From contig NZ_JAEQNC010000006.1 in assembly GCF_016722925.1 (NCBI RefSeq), forward strand, positions 310,001 to 374,000: a stretch of 64,000 nt of DNA. Reading direction: 5' to 3'. Shown here piece after piece: positions 1 to 9,244 of this stretch. This stretch comes from Phytoamicus setariae. Lineage in GTDB: Bacteria; Pseudomonadota; Alphaproteobacteria; Rhizobiales; Rhizobiaceae. Position numbers and translations under genes: made by a program. A model generated the notes under the pieces. The model ran no database searches, was not told the DNA's origin, and saw nothing but the letters and a program-made list of their open reading frames with translations. Every line of letters begins with the position of its first letter. Positions within the stretch are counted from its first letter, which is position 1.

Positions 1-1
1 A

Positions 2-478
2 GCGCGCGACCGCACCCTCGACGAGGTCAAGGATCGGGTGACGACGGACTGGACATCGGAACAGCAGAAGCTTGCCCTTTCCAAAAAGGCCGAGGGCGTA
101 GCAGGCCAGCTCACCAAGGGCGCGAAGATGTCGGACATTGCCGCAGAGCTGAAGATCGCAGTCGAAACAAAGACCGGGATCCAGCGCGGCATGGATGACG
201 CTGTCCTCGGTACATCGGCGATCAATGCAGCATTTGGCGGCGCCGACGGCTTCGTCACCAGCGCGCCGGGTGCAGGCGGAGAAAACCGCATTATCCTGCA
301 AGTGACCGAAGTGAATGAAAACGGCAGCGTGGATGCGCTTGATGACAAATCGCAGCGTATCAAGACGCTAGCGAATGCCGCCGGCGATGACATCCTCGAC
401 CAACTCGTCAACGAGTTGCAGGCCGAATATGGCGTCACGCTCAACCGCACACTCGCAAGCCAGTTGATGGTTCGCTAA
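2..478 (+). CDS. C-terminal part of a PpiD/SurA-type peptidyl-prolyl isomerase (5' end outside the window)
   Basis: The reading frame is open from the first bases of the window, so this is the last ~158 residues of a longer protein and no start codon is visible. The fragment has the alternating helix/strand pattern of the region after the parvulin domain in PpiD-like periplasmic foldases (residues resembling AINAAFGGADGFVTSA and a final helical segment). Such proteins are membrane-anchored chaperones that help outer-membrane and secreted proteins fold. A rhizobial ppiD-like gene just before trpD fits the gene order. The catalytic domain cannot be seen here, so the call rests on the tail and on context. 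Confidence 0.7.
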   Translation, partial: ARDRTLDEVKDRVTTDWTSEQQKLALSKKAEGVAGQLTKGAKMSDIAAELKIAVETKTGIQRGMDDAVLGTSAINAAFGGADGFVTSAPGAGGENRIILQVTEVNENGSVDALDDKSQRIKTLANAAGDDILDQLVNELQAEYGVTLNRTLASQLMVR

Positions 479-504
479 GGCACTGAAACCCGGGGGGCGA
501 GCGA

Positions 505-1515
505 ATGCCGGACTTGAAAGCGCATATTGCAAAGATCGCAAGCGGCACGCCCCTCACCGCCGAAGAGGCGTGCGAGGCATTCGACATCATGATGTCGGGC
601 GAAGCCACGCCAACCCAGATCGGGGCTCTTCTGATGGGCCTGAGGGTTCGCGGCGAAACGGTCGACGAAATCCGCGGCGCCGTCATGACGATGCGCTCGA
701 AGATGCTGAAGGTCCAGGCGCCGGAAGGCGCCGTCGATATCGTCGGCACCGGTGGTGATGGCGCCCACACCTACAACATTTCGACACTCGCCTCGTTGAT
801 CGTCGCCGGCTGCGGCGTGCCTGTTGCAAAGCATGGCAATCGTGCCGTCAGTTCGAAGTCCGGCACCGCCGATGCGTTGTCGGCCCTGGGTGTAAAGCTG
901 GACATTTCACCCGACGCCACTCAACGCTGCATAGTTGATGCCGGCATCGGCTTCATGTTCGCCCAAGCGCACCATTCTGCGATGCGATTTGTAGGGCCTA
1001 GCCGCGTCGAGTTAGGTACCCGGACAATCTTCAACCTGCTGGGACCTCTTTCCAATCCAGCGGGCGCAAAACGCCAATTGCTTGGCGTCTACGACCGCCA
1101 GTGGCTGCGCCCTATGGCAGAGGTACTGAAGAGCCTCGGCTCGACTCATGTCTGGGTCGTCTACGGCAGTGGTCTCGATGAAATCACCCTGACCGGCCCG
1201 ACCGATGTGGTTGCGCTCGAAAACGGCGAGATCCGAGAATTTACGCTGCAGCCGAGTGATTTCGGCATGGCCGAGATCACGCTGGCCGATATCAGAGGCG
1301 GTGACGGCGAACACAATGCAGCGGCCCTGAAAGCGGTTCTGGAAGGCGCCCAGAACGCCTATCGCAACATTTCCGTGGCAAATGCAGCCGCAGCCCTGAT
1401 TGTCGCGGGCAAGGCGTCCGATATCATGCAAGGCGTCAAACTCGCCGAGCAATCCATCACCAGCGGCGCCGCCAAGGCAGCACTCGACAGGCTGATTGCC
1501 GTCTCCAACAGCTGA
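505..1515 (+). CDS. trpD: Anthranilate phosphoribosyltransferase
   Basis: TrpD transfers the phosphoribosyl group of PRPP to anthranilate, the second committed step of tryptophan synthesis, in the cytoplasm. The 336-residue length is typical. The PRPP-binding GTGGDG motif is at residues 81-86 and the second conserved block [15 protein letters not shown] at about 109-123. The start ATG follows a GGGGGGCGAG purine-rich stretch. It begins 26 bp after the PpiD-like gene and is followed 11 bp later by trpC, so the genes are probably co-transcribed. I see no Trp leader peptide upstream in this window. Confidence 0.97.
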   Translation: MPDLKAHIAKIASGTPLTAEEACEAFDIMMSGEATPTQIGALLMGLRVRGETVDEIRGAVMTMRSKMLKVQAPEGAVDIVGTGGDGAHTYNISTLASLIVAGCGVPVAKHGNRAVSSKSGTADALSALGVKLDISPDATQRCIVDAGIGFMFAQAHHSAMRFVGPSRVELGTRTIFNLLGPLSNPAGAKRQLLGVYDRQWLRPMAEVLKSLGSTHVWVVYGSGLDEITLTGPTDVVALENGEIREFTLQPSDFGMAEITLADIRGGDGEHNAAALKAVLEGAQNAYRNISVANAAAALIVAGKASDIMQGVKLAEQSITSGAAKAALDRLIAVSNS

Positions 1516-1526
1516 GGTTAGAGGCC

Positions 1527-2345
1527 ATGACCGACATTCTTCGCAAGATCGAGGCATACAAGCGCAAGGAAATTGCCGCTGCGATGGCCTCCGTGTCGAT
1601 AGCAGACCTCAAGGCGCGCATCGCCGGAAATTCCCCGCCGCGCGGCTTTCTCGACGCACTTGTGACGAGGAAGGAACAAGGCAAGTTCGGCCTGATTGCG
1701 GAAATCAAGAAGGCAAGCCCGTCCAAGGGGCTCATCCGTCCTGATTTCGACCCGCCTTCGCTGGCGCAGGCCTACGAGGCCGGCGGCGCAGCTTGCCTGT
1801 CCATCCTCACGGACACGCCGAGTTTCCAGGGCGCACCGGAGTTTCTGACGGATGCTCGCGCGGCCTGCGGCCTGCCGGCGCTGCGCAAGGATTTCCTGTT
1901 CGTGCCTTACCAGGTCTATGAGGCACGCGCTTGGGGCGGCGATTGCATCCTGATCATCATGGCTTCGCTGACCGATGACGAAGCCAAGGCACTTGAAGAT
2001 ACCGCCTTCGAACTCGGCATGGATGTGCTGATCGAGGTGCATGACGAAGCGGAAACGGAACGTGCGCTGAAACTGTCGTCGCGGATGATCGGTGTCAACA
2101 ACCGTAATCTCCGGACCTTCGACGTGGATCTGGTGACATCGGAGCGGCTGGCATCGATGGTGCCCGACGATCGCTTGCTGGTCGGCGAGAGCGGCATCTT
2201 TACCCATCAGGATTGCCTGCGCTTGCAGAAGAGCGGCATCAGCACCTTCCTCGTCGGCGAAAGCCTGATGCGCAAGCAGGATGTGGCAGCCGCAACCCGG
2301 GAACTGCTGACCGGCGAAGCGGCCGGCGTGGCGGCAGCAGAATGA
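1527..2345 (+). CDS. trpC: Indole-3-glycerol phosphate synthase
   Basis: TrpC closes the ring of carboxyphenylaminodeoxyribulose phosphate to give indole-3-glycerol phosphate. The protein is 272 residues, a stand-alone (beta/alpha)8 barrel not fused to TrpF. The signature [11 protein letters not shown] is at residues 58-68 and carries catalytic lysine; LRKDF, GVNNRNL and VGESGI follow in the expected order. Its stop codon overlaps the start of moaC by four bases (ATGA), which suggests translational coupling between tryptophan and molybdopterin genes, an arrangement known from rhizobia. Confidence 0.97.
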   Translation: MTDILRKIEAYKRKEIAAAMASVSIADLKARIAGNSPPRGFLDALVTRKEQGKFGLIAEIKKASPSKGLIRPDFDPPSLAQAYEAGGAACLSILTDTPSFQGAPEFLTDARAACGLPALRKDFLFVPYQVYEARAWGGDCILIIMASLTDDEAKALEDTAFELGMDVLIEVHDEAETERALKLSSRMIGVNNRNLRTFDVDLVTSERLASMVPDDRLLVGESGIFTHQDCLRLQKSGISTFLVGESLMRKQDVAAATRELLTGEAAGVAAAE

Positions 2346-2839
2346 CGATGAAATCCGGCCTGACGCACATAGATCAGGACGGCGAGGCCAACATGGTCGA
2401 TGTCGGCGACAAGGCGGACACGACACGCGTCGCTGTGGCAGAAGGCGCCGTTCGCATGAAGGCCGAGACGCTTTCCCTGATCCTGGAAGGCAACGCCAAG
2501 AAAGGCGATGTGATCGGGGTCGCGCGGGTCGCCGGAATCATGGCCGCCAAGAAGACGTCCGAACTCATTCCGCTCTGCCATCCACTTGCAGTCTCCAAGG
2601 TCAGCGTCGAAATTACGCCCGATGCGGATCTGCCGGGCTTGCGTGTCGAGGCCATGGTCAAGTTGACTGGCAAGACAGGCGTCGAAATGGAAGCACTGAC
2701 CGCCGTCTCGATCGCATGTCTGACGATCTATGACATGGCCAAGGCCGCCGACAAGGCAATGGAAATCATCGACGTCAGGCTGAAAAGCAAATCGGGAGGC
2801 AAGTCCGGCAATTTTATGCGCGCGGGCTTGGAAGGTTGA
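2342..2839 (+). CDS. moaC: Cyclic pyranopterin monophosphate synthase MoaC
   Basis: MoaC acts after MoaA in molybdenum cofactor synthesis, converting the 3',8-cyclo-GTP product into cyclic pyranopterin monophosphate. The protein is 165 residues. The family hallmark ELIPLCHPL and the later [13 protein letters not shown] block, which carry active-site residues, are intact. The frame is open upstream, but the ATG at 2342 overlapping the trpC stop gives the family's usual length, so I reject longer starts. The stop TGA shares one base with the ATG of moeA. Confidence 0.96.
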   Translation: MTMKSGLTHIDQDGEANMVDVGDKADTTRVAVAEGAVRMKAETLSLILEGNAKKGDVIGVARVAGIMAAKKTSELIPLCHPLAVSKVSVEITPDADLPGLRVEAMVKLTGKTGVEMEALTAVSIACLTIYDMAKAADKAMEIIDVRLKSKSGGKSGNFMRAGLEG

Positions 2840-4059
2840 TGGCACTGTTGCCGGTTGTTGACGCTGTTGCACGGTTGTTGAACGCCGCAAAACCGATTGA
2901 TGCGACGCAAACTGTGCCGTTGATGTCGGCCAATCAGCGTGTGTTGGCGACAGAGGTTGCCGCCCGACTTACCCAGCCACCGTTCGATGCGTCGGCCATG
3001 GACGGCTATGCCGTCAGGTCGGCAGATGTCGCCTCCATCGGCACGCGGCTCAGCGTCATTGGAGAGTCTGCGGCGGGCAAAGGTTTTGCTGGAGAAATTC
3101 AGCCGGGCGAAGCGGTGCGTATTTTCACGGGCGCGCCTGTTCCGGCAGGGGCCGACGCGGTTCTGCTGCAAGAAGATGCGACACTTCATCCCGGCGGCGT
3201 GATCGAGAATACGTTTTCGGTTGCATCGGGTCGGCATATCCGCCCGCGCGGTCAGGATTTCAGCCAGGGCGAATTCATCCTGCATGCTGGAGACATTCTC
3301 GACCCAGGCCGGCTGATGGTTGCGGCGGCGATGAACCATCCTGAAGTCACTGTCTATCGCAAGCCGCTTGTCGCGCTCATCGCCACCGGCAGCGAACTGG
3401 TGCCGCCAGGGGCTGTGCTCGGCGAACATCAGATCGTGGCATCGAACACCTTTGCGATCGCTGCCCTGGCCCAGAGTGCGGGCGCTGACGTTCTCGATCT
3501 CGGCATAGTTCCGGATGATACAGCGGCAATCTCGGCGGCCGTACGTGCCGCAACCGACGCGAAGGCCGATGTGATCGTGACATTGGGCGGCGCCTCGGTC
3601 GGAGATCACGACCTCGTGCAGTCGACGCTGAAGGGGCTGGGGATGGTGCTGGATTTCTGGCGGATCGCCATGCGGCCTGGCAAACCGCTGATGGTCGGTT
3701 CGCTCGGGGATACTCACGTCCTCGGCCTGCCGGGCAATCCGGTCTCCAGCATGGTCTGCGCGTTGCTGTTTCTTGAACCACTGATCGCCAAGCTCGCCCG
3801 CCTGCCGCAGCCTGCCCGCGAACGGAGTGCCGTCACTGGAACCAATCTGGCGGCAAACGATCACCGCCAGGACTATCTGCGTGCTCGTGTGATACGCAGA
3901 GCCGACGGCACGCTTGAAGCGCATTCCTATGGCAAGCAGGATTCGTCGCAGATGAAGATCTTCGCAAATTCGGACGCCCTTATTGTTCGGCCGCCGGGGG
4001 CTGCTGCCCTGCCCGCCGGATCGGCATGTCCGATCCTGCTTTTGCGCGACATCGTCTAA
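2839..4059 (+). CDS. moeA: Molybdopterin molybdenumtransferase MoeA
   Basis: MoeA inserts molybdate into adenylated molybdopterin, the last step of cofactor assembly. The 406-residue protein shows MDGYAV at residues 54-59, then the ATGSE, GGASVGDHD and MRPGKP blocks typical of the MoeA/gephyrin fold. I choose the ATG at 2839 (TGATG junction with moaC) over the in-frame TTG one codon upstream. The stop codon lies within the last codon of comEC on the other strand: the two genes converge with a 4 bp overlap and there is no room for a terminator between them. Confidence 0.95.
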   Translation: MALLPVVDAVARLLNAAKPIDATQTVPLMSANQRVLATEVAARLTQPPFDASAMDGYAVRSADVASIGTRLSVIGESAAGKGFAGEIQPGEAVRIFTGAPVPAGADAVLLQEDATLHPGGVIENTFSVASGRHIRPRGQDFSQGEFILHAGDILDPGRLMVAAAMNHPEVTVYRKPLVALIATGSELVPPGAVLGEHQIVASNTFAIAALAQSAGADVLDLGIVPDDTAAISAAVRAATDAKADVIVTLGGASVGDHDLVQSTLKGLGMVLDFWRIAMRPGKPLMVGSLGDTHVLGLPGNPVSSMVCALLFLEPLIAKLARLPQPARERSAVTGTNLAANDHRQDYLRARVIRRADGTLEAHSYGKQDSSQMKIFANSDALIVRPPGAAALPAGSACPILLLRDIV

Positions 4060-6521
4060 GGCGCAACAAACGTGTCTGTCCGCCAATCGTAAAGCCTGTG
4101 GCGGCCCCAGGGCCGGTGCTGCGCTGTAAATGCGCCGATTACCTTGAGGTCCTCGGGTGCAGTGTAGGCGTCGCCGTGGATTTCGATGGCGCCGCTGCGG
4201 CGAAGGGTTTCTCCGGTAAACAGCCGTGCACCGGATCGGCACGTATCCCATTTCAGCCGGGCCGGCGTCACGACGATATCGGCCAGTTCGCAAGCAATGC
4301 CCGCATAGCCACCGTTCTCCGCCACCACGAGCCTGAATCCGCTTTCGGTGCTCGCAGCACACCAATGTTTCGGAAGGCATGTAAAGCGTCCGGCGAGGCC
4401 GGATCGGAATGATCCGACAATCTCCTTTCGGGCGACTGTCAATTGCTGCGGGGTTAGTCGCTGCCGCTCACCGTCCACGACAGCGGGTGCTGCCGTTTCA
4501 TCCGCCTTAGCGGGTTTCAACAGGGTATCTATCCTGAGCGCGCGCTGCCATTGCTCGACAATGAAAGACGAAGGTCGCTCCCTTGATACGGCAACTCTGC
4601 CATTGCTGACGATTGCTGCGAGTTCGCCATCCTCCGATATCAGCAACAATGGCAAAGGCTTGCTCGGCAGGAGCATGAATATCGCCAGCAGCAGGCCGAC
4701 AAACCCCGCACCGAGAAAACGAAGATGGGAGCGCATGATCGCCATCACGATCAACCCTGCAGTCACGCCGATAAAGAGCCATCCCGGGATACGTCCGATG
4801 ACAATGTCACCGCTCAGGGACGCAGCCCACGTCGCCACGGCCAGCACAACGTCGAGTCCCCACCCCATGACAACGAGAAAGGGCCAGTCCAGGCCGAACG
4901 GCATCAGAACAAGCGCGGCAAGTCCAGTCGGCATCACGATAAAGGAGATGACCGGCATCGCAATCAGGTTTGCCGGCAATCCCCAGGCAGCGATCCGATA
5001 GAAATGCTCGATGGAGTAAAGCGCCGTGGAAAGCCCGCCGATCAGCGACGTCATGAAGATCCCGACCGCAAAATGCCAGATCGGCTCAACCCTGCGAAAC
5101 AGCGGGATGCCGGCGAAGGGAAACGTTGCAAGCGCACGCTGCTGCCAGGCAGCATAACCAGCAACCAGCGCCAGCGTCGCGGCAAACGACATCTGAAATC
5201 CCGGTCCCATCACCGCCGACGGTGTGAGTATGAGGATGACAAGGGCAGACAGCGCCACGTTCCTGAGGCTGATGGATGGCCGGCCGACCAGCGCGGCTGT
5301 CAACATGATGGCCATCATGATAAAGGCCCGCTCGGCCGACACCGCAAAGCCGGAGATCAGATAATAGCCGGTTACGCAGAGCAGCGCTCCGACCGCGGCT
5401 ATCTTTTTGACTGGCCAGCGGTGGGCTATTTCTTGCGAGAGACTCAACAAGAGGCGCAGTCCGACAAACGAAATCCCGGCAGCCAGCGCCATGTTGAGCC
5501 CGGAGATGGCGATAATGTGGGCCAGACCCGCGCTGCGCAGCGCTTCGGCAGCCTGTTTGGAAAGCGCACGCCGGTCGTCAGTTACCATCGAAGCAGCAAA
5601 GGCACCTGTGTCGCCTGGAAGAACAGTCTTGATCCGGCCGCTGATATGGTTGCGCAGGGCCTCAAGAGCCTGCCTGACGTCAAACAAGGAGCTTCGCGCA
5701 TTCACTCCGGCGGATGGCGCACTCCACTGCTGGGGATCGCCATAGAAATATCCGAAGGCACCGACCCCATCGAAATACGCATCGAAGGCGAAGTCGTTCA
5801 ACCCCGCGAGCGCCGGGCCGGAAGGCGGAGACAGGCGGGTCCTGCCCTCGATGCCGGCGCCAAGATCGAAGTCCGTACCAGACCCTCGCGAAGTCACCCT
5901 GATCAATGCAGGTGGCCTTTTCAGATGCGGTCGTTCCGTCTCGATCAGCTGGATTTCGTATCTCCACCGCCCATTGGAATCGACCTCCTTCCCGCGGACT
6001 ATCCCTCTCACAGTTGTCGTCACGGCCGAATCCAGCACCGGCACATCACTGCGGTGTGTTTGCCAGGCCGCAAGCAGAGCCCCCAAACACGCGAACGCCA
6101 GCATCAGCGACAGGCCTCTGATGACAGGCCGAAAATGCCCCGCCAACACATGGCAGATCAGTGAAATGGAGACGATGAGAAGCAGGCCGGAGAGCGCCGG
6201 CGCCTGGCTGGCGCCAAACCAGCCAACCGCGCCGATGCCCATGCAAACCGGTGTCCAAAAGAAAAAATGTCCGTATTCACGTTCCTCTGCTAGCCCCGTA
6301 GCAACGCCTTGCCGCAACCGTTGGAGGAACGCACGCGCTGGGTTGCCGTTTTCTGCTAGGTCGTTGGCGCTGTTGGTGACTTCGCCGGCGACATGGAATG
6401 CTCCCGGAAGTATGTCGAGTTGGGCATCCGTTCCGAATGCCGAACCACCCCGCACAGCAACCTTTTCGCCCGTTCCAACGACCATGATTTTTCCGACCTC
6501 TGGCCATAATTCTGCAACCAA
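4056..6521 (-). CDS. ComEC/Rec2-family competence membrane protein
   Basis: This 821-residue polytopic membrane protein has a soluble N-terminal stretch, early membrane segments near residues 90-160, an OB-like DUF4131 region, and the Competence domain with the conserved run around AHIIAISGLNMALAAG followed by many hydrophobic helices. ComEC proteins form the inner-membrane channel for single-stranded DNA uptake. The C-terminal part lacks a clear HxHxDH metallo-beta-lactamase motif, as often in alphaproteobacterial members. Whether this bacterium is naturally competent cannot be told from the gene. Translation start is uncertain: internal ATG codons within the first 15 residues could serve. 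Confidence 0.88.
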   Translation of the reverse strand: MVAELWPEVGKIMVVGTGEKVAVRGGSAFGTDAQLDILPGAFHVAGEVTNSANDLAENGNPARAFLQRLRQGVATGLAEEREYGHFFFWTPVCMGIGAVGWFGASQAPALSGLLLIVSISLICHVLAGHFRPVIRGLSLMLAFACLGALLAAWQTHRSDVPVLDSAVTTTVRGIVRGKEVDSNGRWRYEIQLIETERPHLKRPPALIRVTSRGSGTDFDLGAGIEGRTRLSPPSGPALAGLNDFAFDAYFDGVGAFGYFYGDPQQWSAPSAGVNARSSLFDVRQALEALRNHISGRIKTVLPGDTGAFAASMVTDDRRALSKQAAEALRSAGLAHIIAISGLNMALAAGISFVGLRLLLSLSQEIAHRWPVKKIAAVGALLCVTGYYLISGFAVSAERAFIMMAIMLTAALVGRPSISLRNVALSALVILILTPSAVMGPGFQMSFAATLALVAGYAAWQQRALATFPFAGIPLFRRVEPIWHFAVGIFMTSLIGGLSTALYSIEHFYRIAAWGLPANLIAMPVISFIVMPTGLAALVLMPFGLDWPFLVVMGWGLDVVLAVATWAASLSGDIVIGRIPGWLFIGVTAGLIVMAIMRSHLRFLGAGFVGLLLAIFMLLPSKPLPLLLISEDGELAAIVSNGRVAVSRERPSSFIVEQWQRALRIDTLLKPAKADETAAPAVVDGERQRLTPQQLTVARKEIVGSFRSGLAGRFTCLPKHWCAASTESGFRLVVAENGGYAGIACELADIVVTPARLKWDTCRSGARLFTGETLRRSGAIEIHGDAYTAPEDLKVIGAFTAQHRPWGRHRLYDWRTDTFVAP

Positions 6522-6681
6522 AGATTGGATTTAGCAACCGTTATGCGAATGGAACGAATGCGCTGTTGGCGGCCCGGGTGTTCAATCGATTAAACTATTT
6601 TCAGTCAACGAATCTCTTTGATTTCCCGGTGCTGCAGTGCCAAAAGCCGATATGGCAATGCAACAATGCAGTCCGGAATTG

Positions 6682-6709
6682 CTTGGCATGATCCGGGAAA
6701 TCATATAGC
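6682..6709 (+). promoter_or_regulatory. Putative sigma-70-type promoter of gltA
   Basis: CTTGGC at 6682-6687 and TATAGC at 6704-6709 are separated by 16 bp and resemble the rhizobial CTTGAC-N17-CTATAT consensus. The predicted start would give a leader of about 56 nt before gltA. The rest of the 6522-6771 interval shows no coding frame I can support. Confidence 0.4.
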
Positions 6710-6771
6710 AAAAGCCCGCGTAACAATCATGGCAGTTTTGTGGCTGCCGCCGTTCCTGAATGGAGGAAATC

Positions 6772-8061
6772 ATGGCTGATAAGAAAGCGGTTGTCTCGAT
6801 TGATGGCAAGCAGGTGGATCTCCAGGTGCGATCGGGGACCATTGGCCCTGACGTCATGGACATTACGCCGCTTTACAAAGCGACCAACATGTTCACCTAT
6901 GATCCCGGCTTCACGTCCACCGCATCGTGCGAATCGAAGATCACGTTCATCGACGGCGACGAAGGCGTTCTCCTGCATCGCGGCTATCCGATTGAACAGC
7001 TGGCCGAGCACGGCGATTTCCTCGAAGTCTGCTACCTGCTCCTTTATGGCGAACTGCCAAACGCCGCCCAGAAGGCGGACTTTGACTACCGTGTGACGCA
7101 TCACACGATGGTGCACGAGCAGATGAGCCGCTTCTTCACCGGCTTCCGCCGCGATGCCCATCCGATGGCTGTTATGTGCGGCTGCGTCGGCGCGTTGTCG
7201 GCCTTCTATCACGACTCCACCGACATCACCGATCCGAAGCAGCGCATGATCGCCAGCCTGCGCATGATCGCCAAGATGCCGACGATTGCCGCAATGGCCT
7301 ACAAGTACCATGTCGGCCAGCCATTCGTGTATCCGAAGAACGATCTCGATTACGCGTCCAACTTCCTGCGCATGTGCTTTGCCGTTCCTTGCGAAGAATA
7401 TGTGGTCAACCCGGTGCTTGCGCGCGCCATGGACCGCATCTTCATCCTGCACGCCGACCATGAGCAGAACGCTTCCACGTCTACCGTGCGTCTGGCCGGC
7501 TCTTCCGGTGCCAACCCGTTTGCCTGCATTGCAGCCGGCATTGCCTGCCTTTGGGGTCCTGCACACGGCGGCGCCAACGAAGCAGCGCTGACCATGCTTG
7601 CCGAAATCGGCTCTGTCGATCGCATTCCTCACTTCATCGCCAAGGCCAAGGACAAGAACGACCCGTTCCGCCTGATGGGCTTCGGTCACCGCGTCTACAA
7701 GAATTACGACCCGCGGGCCAAGATCATGCAGAAGACCACGCATGAAGTGCTCGGCGAACTTGGCGTCAAGGACGATCCGCTTCTTGAAGTCGCCATGGAA
7801 CTCGAGCGCATCGCGCTGTCGGACGAGTACTTCATCGAAAAGAAGCTCTACCCGAACATCGATTTCTATTCGGGCATCACACTGAAGGCGATGGGCTTCC
7901 CCACGGAAATGTTCACCGTATTGTTCGCGCTTGCCCGCACCGTCGGGTGGATCGCGCAGTGGAACGAAATGATCGAAGACCCGCAGCAGCGCATCGGCCG
8001 TCCGCGCCAGCTCTATGTCGGCGCTCCGACCCGCGACTACGTCCCGGTCTCCAAGCGCTAA
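6772..8061 (+). CDS. gltA: Citrate synthase (type II)
   Basis: GltA condenses acetyl-CoA with oxaloacetate to citrate, the entry step of the TCA cycle. The protein is 429 residues, as usual for rhizobial GltA. Catalytic histidines lie in [14 protein letters not shown] and [10 protein letters not shown], the [13 protein letters not shown] block is intact, and the catalytic aspartate is in NIDFYSGI. An ATG four codons upstream (6760) overlaps the Shine-Dalgarno GGAGG at 6762-6766, so the ATG at 6772, 5 nt after it, is the start. An intrinsic terminator follows directly. Confidence 0.97.
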   Translation: MADKKAVVSIDGKQVDLQVRSGTIGPDVMDITPLYKATNMFTYDPGFTSTASCESKITFIDGDEGVLLHRGYPIEQLAEHGDFLEVCYLLLYGELPNAAQKADFDYRVTHHTMVHEQMSRFFTGFRRDAHPMAVMCGCVGALSAFYHDSTDITDPKQRMIASLRMIAKMPTIAAMAYKYHVGQPFVYPKNDLDYASNFLRMCFAVPCEEYVVNPVLARAMDRIFILHADHEQNASTSTVRLAGSSGANPFACIAAGIACLWGPAHGGANEAALTMLAEIGSVDRIPHFIAKAKDKNDPFRLMGFGHRVYKNYDPRAKIMQKTTHEVLGELGVKDDPLLEVAMELERIALSDEYFIEKKLYPNIDFYSGITLKAMGFPTEMFTVLFALARTVGWIAQWNEMIEDPQQRIGRPRQLYVGAPTRDYVPVSKR

Positions 8062-8111
8062 AAGCTGCCATCTGGCAGCCATTCAGATGGTTTTGATGTA
8101 AGTTGATAGCT

Positions 8112-8144
8112 CCCCGTGCACCGCAAAGTGTGCGGGGTTCTTTT
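8112..8144 (+). terminator. Rho-independent terminator of gltA
   Basis: A GC-rich hairpin (arms 8112-8121 and 8128-8137, with two central non-Watson-Crick pairs) is followed by TTCTTTTA. It lies about 50 nt after the gltA stop codon and isolates gltA from the efflux cassette downstream. Confidence 0.8.
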
Positions 8145-8226
8145 ATTGTTTGGTCCGTTCCATGCTCCATGCTGAGACGCCATCCAGTCGCGTCCCTCGA
8201 TGCGATTGGCGAAAGCTGGCGACCAC

Positions 8227-8254
8227 TTGAAACATACCATCCGTATGGTATATT
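8227..8254 (+). promoter_or_regulatory. Promoter with embedded palindromic operator for the SMR/TetR cassette
   Basis: TTGAAA (8227-8232) and TATATT (8249-8254) are spaced by 16 bp. Between and over them sits a perfect 7 bp inverted repeat, ATACCAT-CCGT-ATGGTAT (8234-8251). A repressor bound there would block RNA polymerase, the usual layout for TetR-controlled efflux genes. The likely ligand-responsive repressor is encoded two genes downstream at 8626, so I infer autoregulation of the cassette. Confidence 0.7.
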
Positions 8255-8278
8255 TAGGTCAACTCGGAGAGCACACTA

Positions 8279-8623
8279 ATGAACCCCGCCTTGATTGCCT
8301 ATGGATCCCTTGCTGTTGCCATTGTCTGCGAGATTGCCGGCACATCCTTCCTGATGAAGTCCGTGCAATTCACCAGGCTTGTACCCACCCTTGCCATGGC
8401 AGCGTTTTATGCGAGTTCATTCTTCTTTCTGTCGCAAGCGCTGAAGGTGATTCCGCTCGGCGTGGCCTACGCTGTCTGGGGTGGCGTTGGCATAGTCCTG
8501 ACGGCCATCATCGGCGTGGTCGTCTTCGGCCAGACGCTGGACATATCTGCGATAGCCGGAATTGCGATGATCGTCGGTGGAGTGGTGCTGCTGAACGGCT
8601 TTTCCAGCTCGATGTCGCATTGA
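8279..8623 (+). CDS. Small multidrug resistance (SMR) family efflux protein
   Basis: A 114-residue inner-membrane protein with four hydrophobic helices, the standard SMR size. The essential membrane-embedded glutamate is at residue 18 in AIVCEIAGTSF, and the second half carries AVWGGVGIVLTAIIG, typical of the EmrE/QacE branch. Members export quaternary cations or guanidinium-type compounds by proton antiport as dimers. Only one SMR gene is present, so a homodimer is expected. It sits 2 bp before the tetR-type gene in the same unit, downstream of the operator at 8234-8251. Substrate cannot be assigned from sequence. Confidence 0.92.
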   Translation: MNPALIAYGSLAVAIVCEIAGTSFLMKSVQFTRLVPTLAMAAFYASSFFFLSQALKVIPLGVAYAVWGGVGIVLTAIIGVVVFGQTLDISAIAGIAMIVGGVVLLNGFSSSMSH

Positions 8624-8625
8624 CC

Positions 8626-9207
8626 ATGGGAAACGCACACAAACGCAAGAAGCAACCAGAGCTGCTGCGACGAACGCTGTTGGATTGTGCCGCGCGGCTC
8701 GCGGTGGAAAAGGGGTTGTCAGGCGTCACGATACAAGCTGTCTCCGATGCAGCTGGCGTAACGAAGGGAGGCCTGATGCATCACTTCCCGACCAAGCAAA
8801 CTCTGGTGGAGGCTGTATTTGGTGATTTCCTGGAGCAGCTAGACGCAGAAATCACGGCATTGATCGCCAGGGATGACGAGCCCAAAGGCAGCTTCACCAG
8901 AGCCTATATCGAGACCGTCTTCACTGACCATGAAGCTAATTCGATATACAAGGAAGCATGGGCTGCTCTGTACGCCACCTCTATAACGGATCCAGCTTTG
9001 CGCTGTCTCTGGTCTGAATGGCTAAGGACAAGGCTTGAACGTTATAGTGATACTGATCACGAACCTCATCTGGAAATAGCGCGGCTGGCAGCCGACGGCG
9101 TCTGGGTCGCATACCTGCTGAGGGCGGATGGCGACGAAGCAACCGATCTTTCCGCCTTGCGTACGCGTCTTCTGGCGATGACGAGGAAAGACTTTAGCCT
9201 GGGCTGA
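8626..9207 (+). CDS. TetR-family transcriptional repressor
   Basis: A 193-residue protein with a TetR N-terminal DNA-binding domain at about residues 10-60 (helix-turn-helix GVTIQAVSDAAGVTKGG followed by LMHHFPTKQTLVEAVF) and a helical ligand-binding C-terminus of the kind seen in the TetR_C_6-like group. The frame is open far upstream through the SMR gene, but the ATG at 8626, two bases after the SMR stop, gives a normal TetR length. It most likely represses the SMR gene and itself through the palindrome at 8234-8251. It converges with lpxB. Confidence 0.93.
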   Translation: MGNAHKRKKQPELLRRTLLDCAARLAVEKGLSGVTIQAVSDAAGVTKGGLMHHFPTKQTLVEAVFGDFLEQLDAEITALIARDDEPKGSFTRAYIETVFTDHEANSIYKEAWAALYATSITDPALRCLWSEWLRTRLERYSDTDHEPHLEIARLAADGVWVAYLLRADGDEATDLSALRTRLLAMTRKDFSLG

Positions 9208-9244
9208 GCGCGGCTGCTTCCACTCACCCAGCATTACACTAGCA

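Noticed and set aside
2728-4380. A 550-codon minus-strand frame opposite moeA
   Set aside because: moeA is certain on the plus strand, and the antisense protein is Arg/His/Gln-rich with no domain or ribosome site.
8200-8625. N-terminal extension of the TetR gene through the SMR gene
   Set aside because: It is simply an open frame across the pump gene; the ATG at 8626 gives a normal TetR length and adjacent start.
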